Shown one piece after another: positions 1-8,685 of a DNA stretch of 64,000 nucleotides. The stretch covers positions 124,001 to 188,000 of the forward strand of contig NZ_QRGD01000004.1 in NCBI RefSeq assembly GCF_003449015.1. The letters run 5' to 3'. A program made the position numbers and the translations under genes. A model generated the notes under the pieces. The model saw only the letters and a program-made list of their open reading frames with translations. It was not told the DNA's origin and did no database searches. This DNA comes from Aureibaculum luteum (lineage in GTDB: Bacteria > Bacteroidota > Bacteroidia > Flavobacteriales > Flavobacteriaceae). The stretch's first letter is position 1, and every line of letters starts with the position of its first letter.

Positions 1-708
1 CATTTCTTCGGGAATATCTTCATTTTTATATTTATTGTAATATTCTTCAGGAACATTATACGGAAGATGAGGTGCATTGGCAGAAATATAGCAAAAGAAA
101 GGTTTGTCTTTATTCCTTTCAATATATTTTATGGCTTCCCCGAACCAAACATCTGTACAATAGCCTTCAACTTTTTTAGGCACACCATTTTCAAAATAGG
201 TATCATCAAAATAATCATTATTCCAATAATCAGGTGTTTGTCCAACACCTCCACCTCCATGAGATAATACATAATTGAAACCTTTGTCCTGGGGTCTTGA
301 TGGATAATTATCTCCTAAATGCCATTTGCCAAACATGCCTGTTTCATAGCCATTGTTTTGGAAAATATTAGCCATGGTTACTTCCTTTTCACGAAGAATG
401 GATACGCCACCAATAGTATGCCAAACCCCAACTCTATTTGCATAACGCCCTGTCATTAATCCCGATCGCGAAGGTGCACAAGTAGGTGCAACATGAAAAT
501 CGGTTAATCGAACAGATTTCTTATAGAACTTATCAATAGTTGGTGTTTTTACAATTGAGTTTCCTGTGCATCCTAAATCTCCATATCCTTGATCATCTGT
601 AATAACAATAATAACATTGGGTTGCTTTGCTTTTTGAGCGACTACTGTTTGTAAACCTAAAAGCAATGGTAAAAACAATAGTATTTTATGTAAATTATTT
701 ATTTTCAT
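1..708 (-). CDS. Secreted S1-family sulfatase, C-terminus cut by window edge
   Basis: This is an arylsulfatase-type enzyme that would remove sulfate esters from the PUL substrate in the periplasm or outside the cell. The first 236 residues are visible. A signal peptide (about residues 1-25, ending VVAQ) is followed by the metal-binding segment [10 protein letters not shown] and the formylglycine signature C77-A-P-S-R, then [12 protein letters not shown] follows, as usual in S1 sulfatases. The cysteine must be converted to formylglycine by a maturase, which is not seen in this window. The start at 706-708 is chosen because it gives a clean signal peptide. The gene is the last visible member of unit A (53 bp after the putative glycosidase at 762-2018). 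The S1 subfamily, and so the sulfate position attacked, cannot be told from the sequence by eye. Confidence 0.93.
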   Translation of the reverse strand, partial: MKINNLHKILLFLPLLLGLQTVVAQKAKQPNVIIVITDDQGYGDLGCTGNSIVKTPTIDKFYKKSVRLTDFHVAPTCAPSRSGLMTGRYANRVGVWHTIGGVSILREKEVTMANIFQNNGYETGMFGKWHLGDNYPSRPQDKGFNYVLSHGGGGVGQTPDYWNNDYFDDTYFENGVPKKVEGYCTDVWFGEAIKYIERNKDKPFFCYISANAPHLPYNVPEEYYNKYKNEDIPEEM

Positions 709-761
709 TTTATTTAAAATTATTAGTTAGTCGTTTTCAGTCAGGCATATGTCAATTAGAA

Positions 762-2018
762 TTATTTCCAAGTAATTTTAGCCTTTCTTGTTTCAGTATT
801 TAACCAAACACTCGCATGCTCAAATTCACGAGTAAATATCCATCCTTCTGGGTTTACCCTTTTATATGCTTCTTTTGGGCTTCCCAATGGTTTTACCAAC
901 TCTGGATAATCTACTAAGTTACCGTCTGCTAAATTCCAACCCCAATTCCATTGAAAATACGAATACGGTTGTGCTCCAATAAGGTAACACGCATGGTAAA
1001 ATTCTAATTGATCCTTAGATTTTTTTTCAATACCATCTTTATTTGTTGCTCCAATAGTAATATCTGTGCGTCCTTTTCCCTTTGCTCCGAAACGGTAAAT
1101 GGACATTTTTCCAGCTTTAGCAATTCGAAGCATATCTTCCCAATCTTTTAGAAGACTTTCTTTACTCATAACGGCGTCATTATAATGTTCGAACATAAAA
1201 CCATCGCACGAAGGAAAAACTTCTTTAGTGTTGGCACCGTTGTTACCTATCAATATTTTATCAGGACCCATTTCTTTTTTCAAGTTAGCCATCATTTCAC
1301 CCTTAGCTATTGCTATTTCAACCAATTTATCTTTAGGATAATCTGCATTTTTATCCACATTCATACGATCAATAAAAATGCCATCGGCACCTGAAATTTT
1401 TACACCTTCAACAGCATTTTTCACCCACCATTTACGAAAATCAGGATTTAAAGCATCGAAATAATATGAAAAAGCAGGACCTCTCGTTTTTTCCTTTAAT
1501 TTACCAGTCTTTGGATTAATGGCTAAGAATTTGGCTAATTCTTTGTTTTTAGCAATGCCCTCTGGGGTAAGTTCTTTATTGAGCCGTGGAAAAGGCCATG
1601 CCACATATGAATTGTAATAGAATAACACTTTAGACTCTGGTTTGACCTTATGAAAAGCTTCCACTTCATGTTTTGTTCCAAGTACTGCGTCTCCAAGCTG
1701 GCGATAAGCATGTGATTTTTCTATACATATAAAACCTGTTTTATCGGCTATAAACTCAACCTCATCAGGTTCCAAAACGCGGTCAATATCACCGAAATGA
1801 AAATACATCGGTGTCGTTTCCCAACTAAATTCAGGTAAAAATAATTTTGATTTAATGGTAGTTCCATCACTAATCTTAAATTCCGATTTTGTTTGCCCAA
1901 ACGAACATAAACTTAATGTAATTATACTTAGAAAACATAGTGATGTAATGAATCTGTGTCTATTCATTTTAAGATTTATTCTTGATTGTATTCCTCTCAT
2001 TTTAATTAATTCTATCAT
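762..2018 (-). CDS. Putative secreted glycoside hydrolase (TIM-barrel, hypothetical glycosyl hydrolase type)
   Basis: A 418-residue secreted protein that resembles the 'putative glycoside hydrolase' TIM-barrel proteins of Bacteroidota PULs. Visible segments include a barrel strand with acidic residues, GADGIFIDRMN, followed by a further strand ILIGNNGAN, and aromatic stretches FQWNWGW and YYFDALNPDFRKWW that could line a sugar site. The signal peptide fits best if translation starts at the inner Met (MNRHRF, position 1967) rather than at 2018; the first 17 residues look like untranslated leader. It sits 37 bp downstream of the GH30 gene in unit A. I do not recognise the CAZy family with certainty; the assignment rests on the acidic barrel strand and context. 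Confidence 0.6.
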   Translation of the reverse strand: MIELIKMRGIQSRINLKMNRHRFITSLCFLSIITLSLCSFGQTKSEFKISDGTTIKSKLFLPEFSWETTPMYFHFGDIDRVLEPDEVEFIADKTGFICIEKSHAYRQLGDAVLGTKHEVEAFHKVKPESKVLFYYNSYVAWPFPRLNKELTPEGIAKNKELAKFLAINPKTGKLKEKTRGPAFSYYFDALNPDFRKWWVKNAVEGVKISGADGIFIDRMNVDKNADYPKDKLVEIAIAKGEMMANLKKEMGPDKILIGNNGANTKEVFPSCDGFMFEHYNDAVMSKESLLKDWEDMLRIAKAGKMSIYRFGAKGKGRTDITIGATNKDGIEKKSKDQLEFYHACYLIGAQPYSYFQWNWGWNLADGNLVDYPELVKPLGSPKEAYKRVNPEGWIFTREFEHASVWLNTETRKAKITWK

Positions 2019-2055
2019 TTTAATATTTAATTATATTTTTCATTTCTAATAATTA

Positions 2056-3483
2056 CTATTTACCCTTCTTAAATACAAAAGCACAAAGACTTTGTGCTGG
2101 AAGTTCAACAGTATACTTTTCACCAGAGATGTCAATACTTTGAATAGACACCTCAGTCTCTTTATTTTCAAGAAAAACGACTACCCTATTCTCGTTTTTT
2201 ACTGCAATAGCTTTCTTGTTCTCTGGTGTTTTCACCATTACACTTTGATCTCCAGGTCGAATATATTGACTCAATAGAGAAATTGGTGCGTAATCAGGAT
2301 TGTAGGTAATGTTACCCGTTTGACGGTTAATATTTATCAAGCTATTTTGTTTCCAGCCCCATCCACTTGTACTAGTTTCATTTAATATAATGTTCCAGTA
2401 ACAATAATTTTCAGTACCAGAATTAATCCAGTCAGACACTTCTGAGAATCTGTTTTGAGCTTGCTTCATCGAATTTTCACCATTCTCACACCTTCCTTCT
2501 GTATGCATCATTTTTATTCCTGCATGTTTAGTTCGCAGCTCATTCATGGTACTTTGAGGACAATATTGTAGTCCAACACCTTGGACATTTTCAGCACCTT
2601 CAAGTGACATAAATTTTTGAGCATCTTTTCGTTTTCCTCTAAAACTACCAGCCCAAATTTCGACATCTAACTTCGACTTTTTCATTTGTGGAATGATATA
2701 ATTTGATATCAAATCCTCCATTTGCTCAGGTTGCATATCACAGCCTGGATATTTAGGATTCATATCTGTTTCATTCTGAATTATCAGTCTATTTATAGGG
2801 ATACCCTGTTCTAAATAGCTTTTAATATATTTAGCAAAATAAAGTGCATACGCTTTATAAATTTTCGGGTCTGATTTTAATACATTCTTCTCTTTCATTA
2901 TATCACCACCATCCATTTTACCTGACTCTTTCATCCATCCTGGAGGACTCCATGGTGAAGCAAACATTTTCAATTCAGGGTTCTCTTTATAAGCTGCTTG
3001 TAAAAAAGGAATTAAAGTAAGCTCTTCTCGTGCCACAGAAAAATTTTTCATTTTATAGTCATTCGGAGTTTGACTATAGCTATAGGCACTTAAACCAAAA
3101 TCTGATGATCCTACCGCTGTTCGACAGTTTGAAAACCCCGAACCTTTAGTCATACTAAAAAGTGCTTCCACTAAAGATTTTTGATCATTAGTAGAAAGAC
3201 TAGCAAATGCTTCACCTCCCATTTCATTAAAAGCCCCTCCTATTCCACTTAATTCTGAATGTATAACACTATCCATTTGTACTTTGTAGCTAATCGTTGC
3301 TTTTTGATTTGAATTTTCAAGTATACTTGTTGTTAAGACTGGCTGAGCGGTCACTTTTGTCCCTTCAGATAGTACAACATAATTTAGTTCCAATTGATAT
3401 TTAAATGATTCTTTAGGGCTATTGGCTACTAAACCTATTGAAAGTATCCCTCCTAATACAACTATTAAAATTATTTTCTTCAT
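2056..3483 (-). CDS. GH30 family glycosidase
   Basis: A retaining beta-glycosidase of clan GH-A with the GH30 fold (TIM barrel plus side beta-sandwich). The 475-residue protein has an N-terminal hydrophobic leader, the segment GIGGAFNEMGGEA typical of the start of the GH30 barrel, SPWSPPGWMK, the acid/base region IIQNETD (Asn237-Glu238), and the nucleophile region MMHTEGRCENG (Glu329). The C-terminal part (about 395-475) is the beta-strand-rich side domain. Substrate specificity in GH30 ranges over glucosylceramide, xylan, beta-1,6-glucan and fucosides, so it cannot be fixed here. It lies second in unit A, 53 bp after the GH141-like gene, and is expected to act with it on a side chain or terminal sugar of the PUL substrate. 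Confidence 0.9.
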   Translation of the reverse strand: MKKIILIVVLGGILSIGLVANSPKESFKYQLELNYVVLSEGTKVTAQPVLTTSILENSNQKATISYKVQMDSVIHSELSGIGGAFNEMGGEAFASLSTNDQKSLVEALFSMTKGSGFSNCRTAVGSSDFGLSAYSYSQTPNDYKMKNFSVAREELTLIPFLQAAYKENPELKMFASPWSPPGWMKESGKMDGGDIMKEKNVLKSDPKIYKAYALYFAKYIKSYLEQGIPINRLIIQNETDMNPKYPGCDMQPEQMEDLISNYIIPQMKKSKLDVEIWAGSFRGKRKDAQKFMSLEGAENVQGVGLQYCPQSTMNELRTKHAGIKMMHTEGRCENGENSMKQAQNRFSEVSDWINSGTENYCYWNIILNETSTSGWGWKQNSLININRQTGNITYNPDYAPISLLSQYIRPGDQSVMVKTPENKKAIAVKNENRVVVFLENKETEVSIQSIDISGEKYTVELPAQSLCAFVFKKGK

Positions 3484-3536
3484 AACTCTATATTCAATTC
3501 TTATGCTGTTACTTCTTATTCAAAAAATTAGGTTCA

Positions 3537-5717
3537 TCACTCAATTACCCTTGGTCCTGTCTTTCCAAGAGGAAATGGCTTAAAGCCTATTTTTAATGCT
3601 GGACTGTCATCAGGCAAACTAAAATCACCATTTGTGGGGTCTTTAAAGCCAGGATCTGCGACAAGCGAATTTTGATCATTTCCAAGTGCCATCCATTCCT
3701 TCCAACTTAAAACGCGTTCATTAGGTTCGTAAATACGGCTTGGAAATCTATTCTGTGCACCAAGCACCTTTCCTGACGTAGACCAGATCAAATTACTGTC
3801 TGAATCGAAAGCCTTTTGTTTTTCTACATCATATGCATAACCGCCGGCATATATTGGCGTAATATCACTTAAAATAATATTGTTTCTAAGTATATAACTG
3901 GTATGAGGTTGTGCCCATCCAAGCATTACTGGAGCAGTATCCGCAAATGCAAAAATGTTATTCTGTACAAGGTTATCCTTACCATAATGCTGATTAAAAC
4001 AAGCATGTCTACAGCGATAAGCCAAATTATTCTCGATAAGAATATTCCGGCTGCCCTCATCACAGTATATGGCCCATCCTCCATATTTTCCAGCAAACAT
4101 ATCATGAAATTCATTATATCGGATGATAGTCCCAGTCTGATCTCCCAGTGTATAAATCCCTCCAAGATCACTCAATACGGATCCATCTCCATTGGTATAC
4201 CCTCCAATGTGATGAATATGGTTGTACTCAAATATATTGCCTGTGGCTAATGCTGGTCCATAACCCCAGGTCCACCCCGTAGAAATTGCTGAATAATAAA
4301 AATTGAATATTTCATTGTGATGAATGTGATTGTCTGGGCTTTGTCCTATCCATATACCAACCGCACAGTGAAAATACTTACCTCCATCATAAATACGACT
4401 GTCTGCTATTTCAATATTGCTTGTAGCATCGGCTGGATTTTCAAGTACCGGAGGTAATGCTACCTTACCTAAGTCTTCCGCCTTAACCTTACCTTTTGGG
4501 CGAATTTTAGGGCCAATAAGCAAGCCACCTGCACCCAAATCATGTATATCACAACTCAATACTTTAATATCGGAGCATCCCAGCCCAATCTCAAAACCAT
4601 AATTCCCTATAGCGGTAATTTCACAGTCCTCAAAAAGGTTATTTTTTGCTCCATTTAGCTGCAAGGCTCCTTCCATACGGATATCTGCCTGACCATAACT
4701 ACCAGGCTCTGAGGCATCTCTTTGTAAAACCCAGCTAGTATGACTAAAGGTCAATCCCTTAAATTGAATATTTTTAACATATTGATTGTTCCTCGCATCA
4801 CCCTCCATACGAAGTACATTTATCAAAGATGGAATTGTAGCGACTATCTCTGTTTCATTTTCCAAAGGATAATAGTAAAGCTTATTAGTTTGGCGATCAA
4901 GATACCATTCTCCAGGGTTATCTAGCATTCCTTTACCTCCTTCTAGATAATAAGCTTCATTCGTTTCTACACGACGCATTGTCTTTCCTGAAAATATAAT
5001 TTCGTCGTTTTCTCTATCTATTTGGTCAAATGGTAAATGGTATTCCAACCATTTGTAAAAAGCGACCACAACACCATCCTCTATGCCATCAAAATTATGC
5101 TCATCTTTCGCTATATAGTTAAGCCTGTCCATCGGTCCTTTGAGACCTTCAGTCATACTCGTTATTTGCGATTCATCAAATTTAAATCTTAGATAGCCAC
5201 TATTGGGTGTTCTTGCCTGTATAGCACGATGGCTGTTTACCCATAATTGTTCAAACGGAGCATATCCATCAATCTTGGATAAATCTGAAACCAAAACTTT
5301 AAATCCATTAAGTTCCGTTTTAGACCACTCACTAACCTGCAGCCCACCACTAATTATTGGTTTTTCACTTTCATAAGCACAATAAGTTATTGGAAATTCT
5401 TCTGTTCCTGAATCTTCAGATGTCAAGACAAAAGGTTCAGAAAGTTGGTAGGTACCACCTTTAAGATACACGGTTATTGGTTTATTAAATTCATCTTTTT
5501 TCTTAAGTTCTCTTATGGTATTCCGTGCTTTTTCTAAAGTGGCAAATGAACTTTGAATACGCGTTCCGTTTTGAGAATCACTACCGTCTAAAGATACATA
5601 GAAGGATATTTCATTTTTAGATGCGGAATCGGTACATGATAAAAATAAAAACACGAAACCAAACACAGTTACAACTGAAAAAATAATTTTCAATAATGTC
5701 GACTTCTTAAGAGTCAT
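3537..5717 (-). CDS. GH141-like right-handed beta-helix glycosidase
   Basis: A 726-residue secreted beta-helix enzyme. The start FYVSLDGSDSQNGT with SFATLEKARNTIRELK and VYLKGGTYQLSEPFVLT is the typical N-terminal cap of GH141-type and related parallel beta-helix proteins. Repeated N-x-I/F-x-x-N rungs (for example IEYNHIHHIGG-like and ILRNNIILSD segments) run through about residues 310-640. The leader ends in a lipobox-like LSCTD, so it is probably an outer-membrane or periplasmic lipoprotein. GH141 includes alpha-L-fucosidase and xylanase activities, and the two GH29 genes in the same PUL favour a fucose-linked role. It is the first gene of unit A, preceded by the shared operator at 5780-5812. 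A second beta-helix protein with a similar N-terminus is encoded at 20522-22888. A beta-helix lyase is the main alternative. Confidence 0.75.
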   Translation of the reverse strand: MTLKKSTLLKIIFSVVTVFGFVFLFLSCTDSASKNEISFYVSLDGSDSQNGTRIQSSFATLEKARNTIRELKKKDEFNKPITVYLKGGTYQLSEPFVLTSEDSGTEEFPITYCAYESEKPIISGGLQVSEWSKTELNGFKVLVSDLSKIDGYAPFEQLWVNSHRAIQARTPNSGYLRFKFDESQITSMTEGLKGPMDRLNYIAKDEHNFDGIEDGVVVAFYKWLEYHLPFDQIDRENDEIIFSGKTMRRVETNEAYYLEGGKGMLDNPGEWYLDRQTNKLYYYPLENETEIVATIPSLINVLRMEGDARNNQYVKNIQFKGLTFSHTSWVLQRDASEPGSYGQADIRMEGALQLNGAKNNLFEDCEITAIGNYGFEIGLGCSDIKVLSCDIHDLGAGGLLIGPKIRPKGKVKAEDLGKVALPPVLENPADATSNIEIADSRIYDGGKYFHCAVGIWIGQSPDNHIHHNEIFNFYYSAISTGWTWGYGPALATGNIFEYNHIHHIGGYTNGDGSVLSDLGGIYTLGDQTGTIIRYNEFHDMFAGKYGGWAIYCDEGSRNILIENNLAYRCRHACFNQHYGKDNLVQNNIFAFADTAPVMLGWAQPHTSYILRNNIILSDITPIYAGGYAYDVEKQKAFDSDSNLIWSTSGKVLGAQNRFPSRIYEPNERVLSWKEWMALGNDQNSLVADPGFKDPTNGDFSLPDDSPALKIGFKPFPLGKTGPRVIE

Positions 5718-5730
5718 AATTTTAAATTTA

Positions 5731-5756
5731 TTTTTATGATTTGTAAATCATAAAAA
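5731..5756. repeat. Perfect 12-bp inverted repeat over the unit A promoter
   Basis: TTTTTATGATTT at 5731-5742 and its exact complement at 5745-5756 flank a 2-bp centre. It overlaps the proposed -7 box of unit A (5749-5758) and lies 14 bp before the start codon of the GH141-like gene. It could be a repressor operator or an mRNA hairpin in the short leader; no regulator can be named. Confidence 0.6.
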
Positions 5757-5812
5757 TAAAACTATTCAACTTCTTCAGGTATAAAATATGATTCATTTCA
5801 TATAAACTATCA
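5749..5812 (-). promoter_or_regulatory. PUL promoter P1 (unit A) with 21-bp direct-repeat operator
   Basis: Read on the minus strand: proximal element TGAATCATATTTTATA (5795-5780), 21 bp, then a -7 box TATTTTTATG (5758-5749), which fits TAnnTTTG except for the last base. A second element TGATAGTTTATA (5812-5801) lies exactly 21 bp upstream of the first. The same 64-bp layout occurs at 17810-17873 and 37216-37279. It drives the GH141-like gene, whose start is 32 bp beyond the -7 box. The -7 match is the weakest of the four copies. Confidence 0.55.
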
Positions 5813-5842
5813 TCATATTTTATCATTATCATAATAAATAAT

Positions 5843-5863
5843 AATTGACAATTGACAATTGAT
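5843..5863. repeat. Three tandem 7-bp repeats (AATTGAC, AATTGAC, AATTGAT)
   Basis: Short head-to-tail repeats at 5843, 5850 and 5857 between units A and B. They lie upstream of P1 and downstream of the GH172 stop. Function unknown; they are too short and too few to be a CRISPR array. Confidence 0.6.
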
Positions 5864-5871
5864 AGCCGTCT

Positions 5872-5898
5872 AAAAAAATATTTGAAAACTATTTTTTT
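5872..5898 (-). terminator. Weak AT-only hairpin at the end of unit B
   Basis: AAAAAAATA (5872-5880) pairs with TATTTTTTT (5890-5898) across a 9-base loop, just after the GH172 stop codon. The minus-strand transcript would end in a U-run. The stem contains only A-T pairs, so termination efficiency is doubtful. Confidence 0.35.
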
Positions 5899-5903
5899 AC
5901 ACA

Positions 5904-7535
5904 TTAATTATTAGGAAAACCTTCTGGCAAAGGAGGTATATTTAAAGCTTCCTTTTCATCTGGAACTCTATTTGATGTAGTTTGCTTATCGCCATACCAA
6001 TATACACCAACACCATAACCCATTTCACAATCAGTCCAACTCCAAATTTCCATATCTAACTTTAAAGAACTACTAAATGGCATTACATCTAGGGCTCTAG
6101 TTCTTGTTTCAGTACTATAACCAGATGTGTTTTTTCCTTTGGTTTGTTTTCGATTTAATTTATTATATACATTACTTTTGGTTTGAGCATGAAATGGATG
6201 CTCGTAGAAATCGGTACTTTTCCCGCCCCATGAATACCCATAATAATCTTCTGTACCGGTTCCAAATATTGATGGAAAATATTCATTATCTACCCATATT
6301 TTTTCATCACCTTCACCCCACCATTTTTTAACAGGGTTCATTACTGTTAACGCATCTCCTACATAAACCCCTCTCCCTTTAAGTGTAATATAATTCCAAT
6401 CGGAAAATGGTCTTGTAGCTACTGGATATTGTCCTTTCCATGCCGCATTAAAGTACATACTTTGGTCATCCCATTTCCAGGCACCTATAGTCGCTTTTAA
6501 GTCAATATTTATAGATTTTTTTCCTAAATTAACTACAGAAATTTTACCTATTTTTTGATATGGCATAACCCATCTACAAGTCATAGTACCATCTTCGCTA
6601 ACCGTTCTGTACCAGCCTTGAAACGGATTTAACCCAATACCAGAACCGAAAAAATCACCAATAGGAGTCCATACTGTTTGCTCTCCATCAAATTCTATTT
6701 TTAAAATTACAGAACGCATAACCTCTGGGTTTTTATATTCTGTTAATTTTAAACTAATTTCTCTAATTGCTGCATTTCCTTCTGGTAATTCAATTGATTT
6801 CTCTTTTGTTGAACGCAATTTAGTTTTCAATGAAATTTCATTTCCTTTTACTGCATTTTCAGGTGCTAATAACAATTCTCCAACTTTTTTTGTAAACGGT
6901 ATGGCACTGTTAAAATCTTCTTTTGTAAACGTTTTTATAGGCGTGTAATCGTCATATGCTCTATAGGTAAATTGGTAGAAAAAAGGCATTTCACTTGTTG
7001 TTATTTTACAACTCTTAGCATAAGGAATTGGAAAAAAAGAAACGGCTGATCTTAAGGATTGATGTGCTAATGGAAAAGGAATTTCTCCAGTACCATCTAA
7101 CAGCCCTAACATATTCCCTTCTAAAACAGGTTCTGTATTTCCATCCAAATAAATTTTGATTTGAATATCTGTATTGGGTTTGTCTGGACTTAAAAAAGGC
7201 ATCCAGGTTCGTACAACAGCTCCGGGTCCAACATGGTTCATCAAAACCCATTCTTTTTGTCCATTTTTTTCTTCGGTTCTAACAAAGTTATGATCCGTTT
7301 CTTTGTTGTTATAATCTTTATTGATAAACCAACCAACCGTATCTTGAGGTGTTTTTGAAGCTCTATTATAGCTACTTTCTTGTTTTAGCCTAAAATTAGT
7401 TTGAGGAAATCGGGCTATGGCGTCTCTATCAATCATTTCATTTAATAAAGACTTAATAGAAATTACATCGTCATCTTGTGCAACTAATGTTGCTGTAAAA
7501 GCTAAAAAAACAAGCAAGTGAATAGTTTTAATCAT
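5904..7535 (-). CDS. GH172 (former DUF2961) glycosidase
   Basis: A 543-residue secreted protein with the DUF2961 fold, now classified as GH172. Characterised members act on alpha-fructofuranosides or alpha-D-arabinofuranosides. A signal peptide ends near TLVAQ (residue 20). The first jelly-roll shows the family mark GPGAVVRTWMPF, and the second half has FGTGTEDYYGYSWGG, the most conserved DUF2961 motif with its catalytic-region glutamate, followed by GVGVYWY. Length is usual for the single-domain type. It is the last gene of unit B, 96 bp after the esterase gene. The presence of GH172 suggests a furanosidic side chain in the substrate, but the exact sugar is inferred only from the family. Confidence 0.88.
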   Translation of the reverse strand: MIKTIHLLVFLAFTATLVAQDDDVISIKSLLNEMIDRDAIARFPQTNFRLKQESSYNRASKTPQDTVGWFINKDYNNKETDHNFVRTEEKNGQKEWVLMNHVGPGAVVRTWMPFLSPDKPNTDIQIKIYLDGNTEPVLEGNMLGLLDGTGEIPFPLAHQSLRSAVSFFPIPYAKSCKITTSEMPFFYQFTYRAYDDYTPIKTFTKEDFNSAIPFTKKVGELLLAPENAVKGNEISLKTKLRSTKEKSIELPEGNAAIREISLKLTEYKNPEVMRSVILKIEFDGEQTVWTPIGDFFGSGIGLNPFQGWYRTVSEDGTMTCRWVMPYQKIGKISVVNLGKKSINIDLKATIGAWKWDDQSMYFNAAWKGQYPVATRPFSDWNYITLKGRGVYVGDALTVMNPVKKWWGEGDEKIWVDNEYFPSIFGTGTEDYYGYSWGGKSTDFYEHPFHAQTKSNVYNKLNRKQTKGKNTSGYSTETRTRALDVMPFSSSLKLDMEIWSWTDCEMGYGVGVYWYGDKQTTSNRVPDEKEALNIPPLPEGFPNN

Positions 7536-7631
7536 TTTTAATTTATTTCGTTTCAGATATAATTTATTACGCTCTAATTGAACAAGTGAACTAGTTAATT
7601 TAAAAGAATGAATTAATAAAATTTAACCAAC

Positions 7632-8591
7632 CTATTTTAAATGAGAAAGTATAAATTTAGTAGCATAATCATTCAGTTCCTCTATTGATGGCGAAATATT
7701 TGACCCGCTAAAACTATGTCCCGCATTTTTAATGGTTAATAGTTCAACGTCCGCATTTTTCTCTTTTGCCACTTCTATCATGTAAGTCGAGTTTATAATG
7801 GGTAGCGTTGTATCTTTGTCTCCGTGTAATAATAAAATTGGTGGACTATCTTCTTCTAAAAGCTCAGTAGGACTTAACAATTTTGCCAATTCTGGTTTCT
7901 CTTCTATGGGATCACCTAAAAGTCGCACAAAAAGTTTTTTATCTTCAAAAATAGAATTTGGTCGAATATCAGGATTTATACAAGATGTAAAGGGAAAATA
8001 GGAAGCTACACATTTAAAATCAAGCGTGTATTTTGATAATTTAGGATCACCTTTAAAATCAGATTCTTTACTTAAAGCTGTCACTAGACTTAAATGTCCT
8101 CCTGCAGATCCTCCCCAAATACCATACTTGTTTTTATCTAATTTATATTTCTCTGCATTTTTTAAGAGAAAACGAGCTGCCTCTTTTGAATCTACAACAG
8201 CATCATAAGCAGTAATAGTTCCTCGTGCTTTTCGGTATTCTATGGTAGCACAAACAACCCCATTATCAAGAAGGTTTCTTAAAGTACCCAAAAAGGATTT
8301 TCTTAACACTTTGTATTTGCTTCCACCAGCCCATCCACCTCCGTGAACATGTAACATCCATGGATTTTCTTTTTTTACCTTATTAGGTTCTGGATAGAAA
8401 ATAATCATATCTAATTCAGTACCATCTACCGTTTTATAAACGACAGTTTCTTTATAAGTAAATGTGTCAAGAATTTCTTGTTCTTCTGGCGTTTGTCCAA
8501 TTACAATTGATTGGTAACCGAAAAACAGTACCAATAGAAGTAATCCTCTTTTTATTCTTAAAAGAATCTTGAAGTAATTATTTAATTTCAT
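7632..8591 (-). CDS. Secreted alpha/beta-hydrolase esterase (BD-FAE/lipase type)
   Basis: A 319-residue alpha/beta hydrolase with a leader (hydrophobic segment about 15-32). It carries the oxyanion-hole motif HVHGGGWAGG, the nucleophile elbow G-G-S-A-G-G (serine in WGGSAGGHLS), the aspartate in LLLHGDKDTTLP, and the catalytic histidine in NAGHSFSG. This is the arrangement of polysaccharide-associated acetyl or feruloyl esterases of the BD-FAE type. In a PUL such enzymes remove ester groups that block glycosidases. It lies in unit B between the long lyase and GH172. A similar esterase is encoded in unit D at 39460-40332. The acyl group removed is unknown. Confidence 0.85.
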   Translation of the reverse strand: MKLNNYFKILLRIKRGLLLLVLFFGYQSIVIGQTPEEQEILDTFTYKETVVYKTVDGTELDMIIFYPEPNKVKKENPWMLHVHGGGWAGGSKYKVLRKSFLGTLRNLLDNGVVCATIEYRKARGTITAYDAVVDSKEAARFLLKNAEKYKLDKNKYGIWGGSAGGHLSLVTALSKESDFKGDPKLSKYTLDFKCVASYFPFTSCINPDIRPNSIFEDKKLFVRLLGDPIEEKPELAKLLSPTELLEEDSPPILLLHGDKDTTLPIINSTYMIEVAKEKNADVELLTIKNAGHSFSGSNISPSIEELNDYATKFILSHLK

Positions 8592-8685
8592 TTATTTAAC
8601 ATTTTATATATTAGAATATTATAAAATTATTTTAGTTTATTTAAACATGTTAAATTCTCAAATAATTGCATCTAATAATAGGTTA

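Noticed and set aside
3903-4250. Open frames of 81-115 codons inside the GH141-like gene
   Set aside because: They lie wholly within the well-supported beta-helix gene in other frames; the same holds for the frames inside the other long genes.
5843-5863. Possible CRISPR-like repeat
   Set aside because: Three 7-bp units without spacers; no cas genes in the window.
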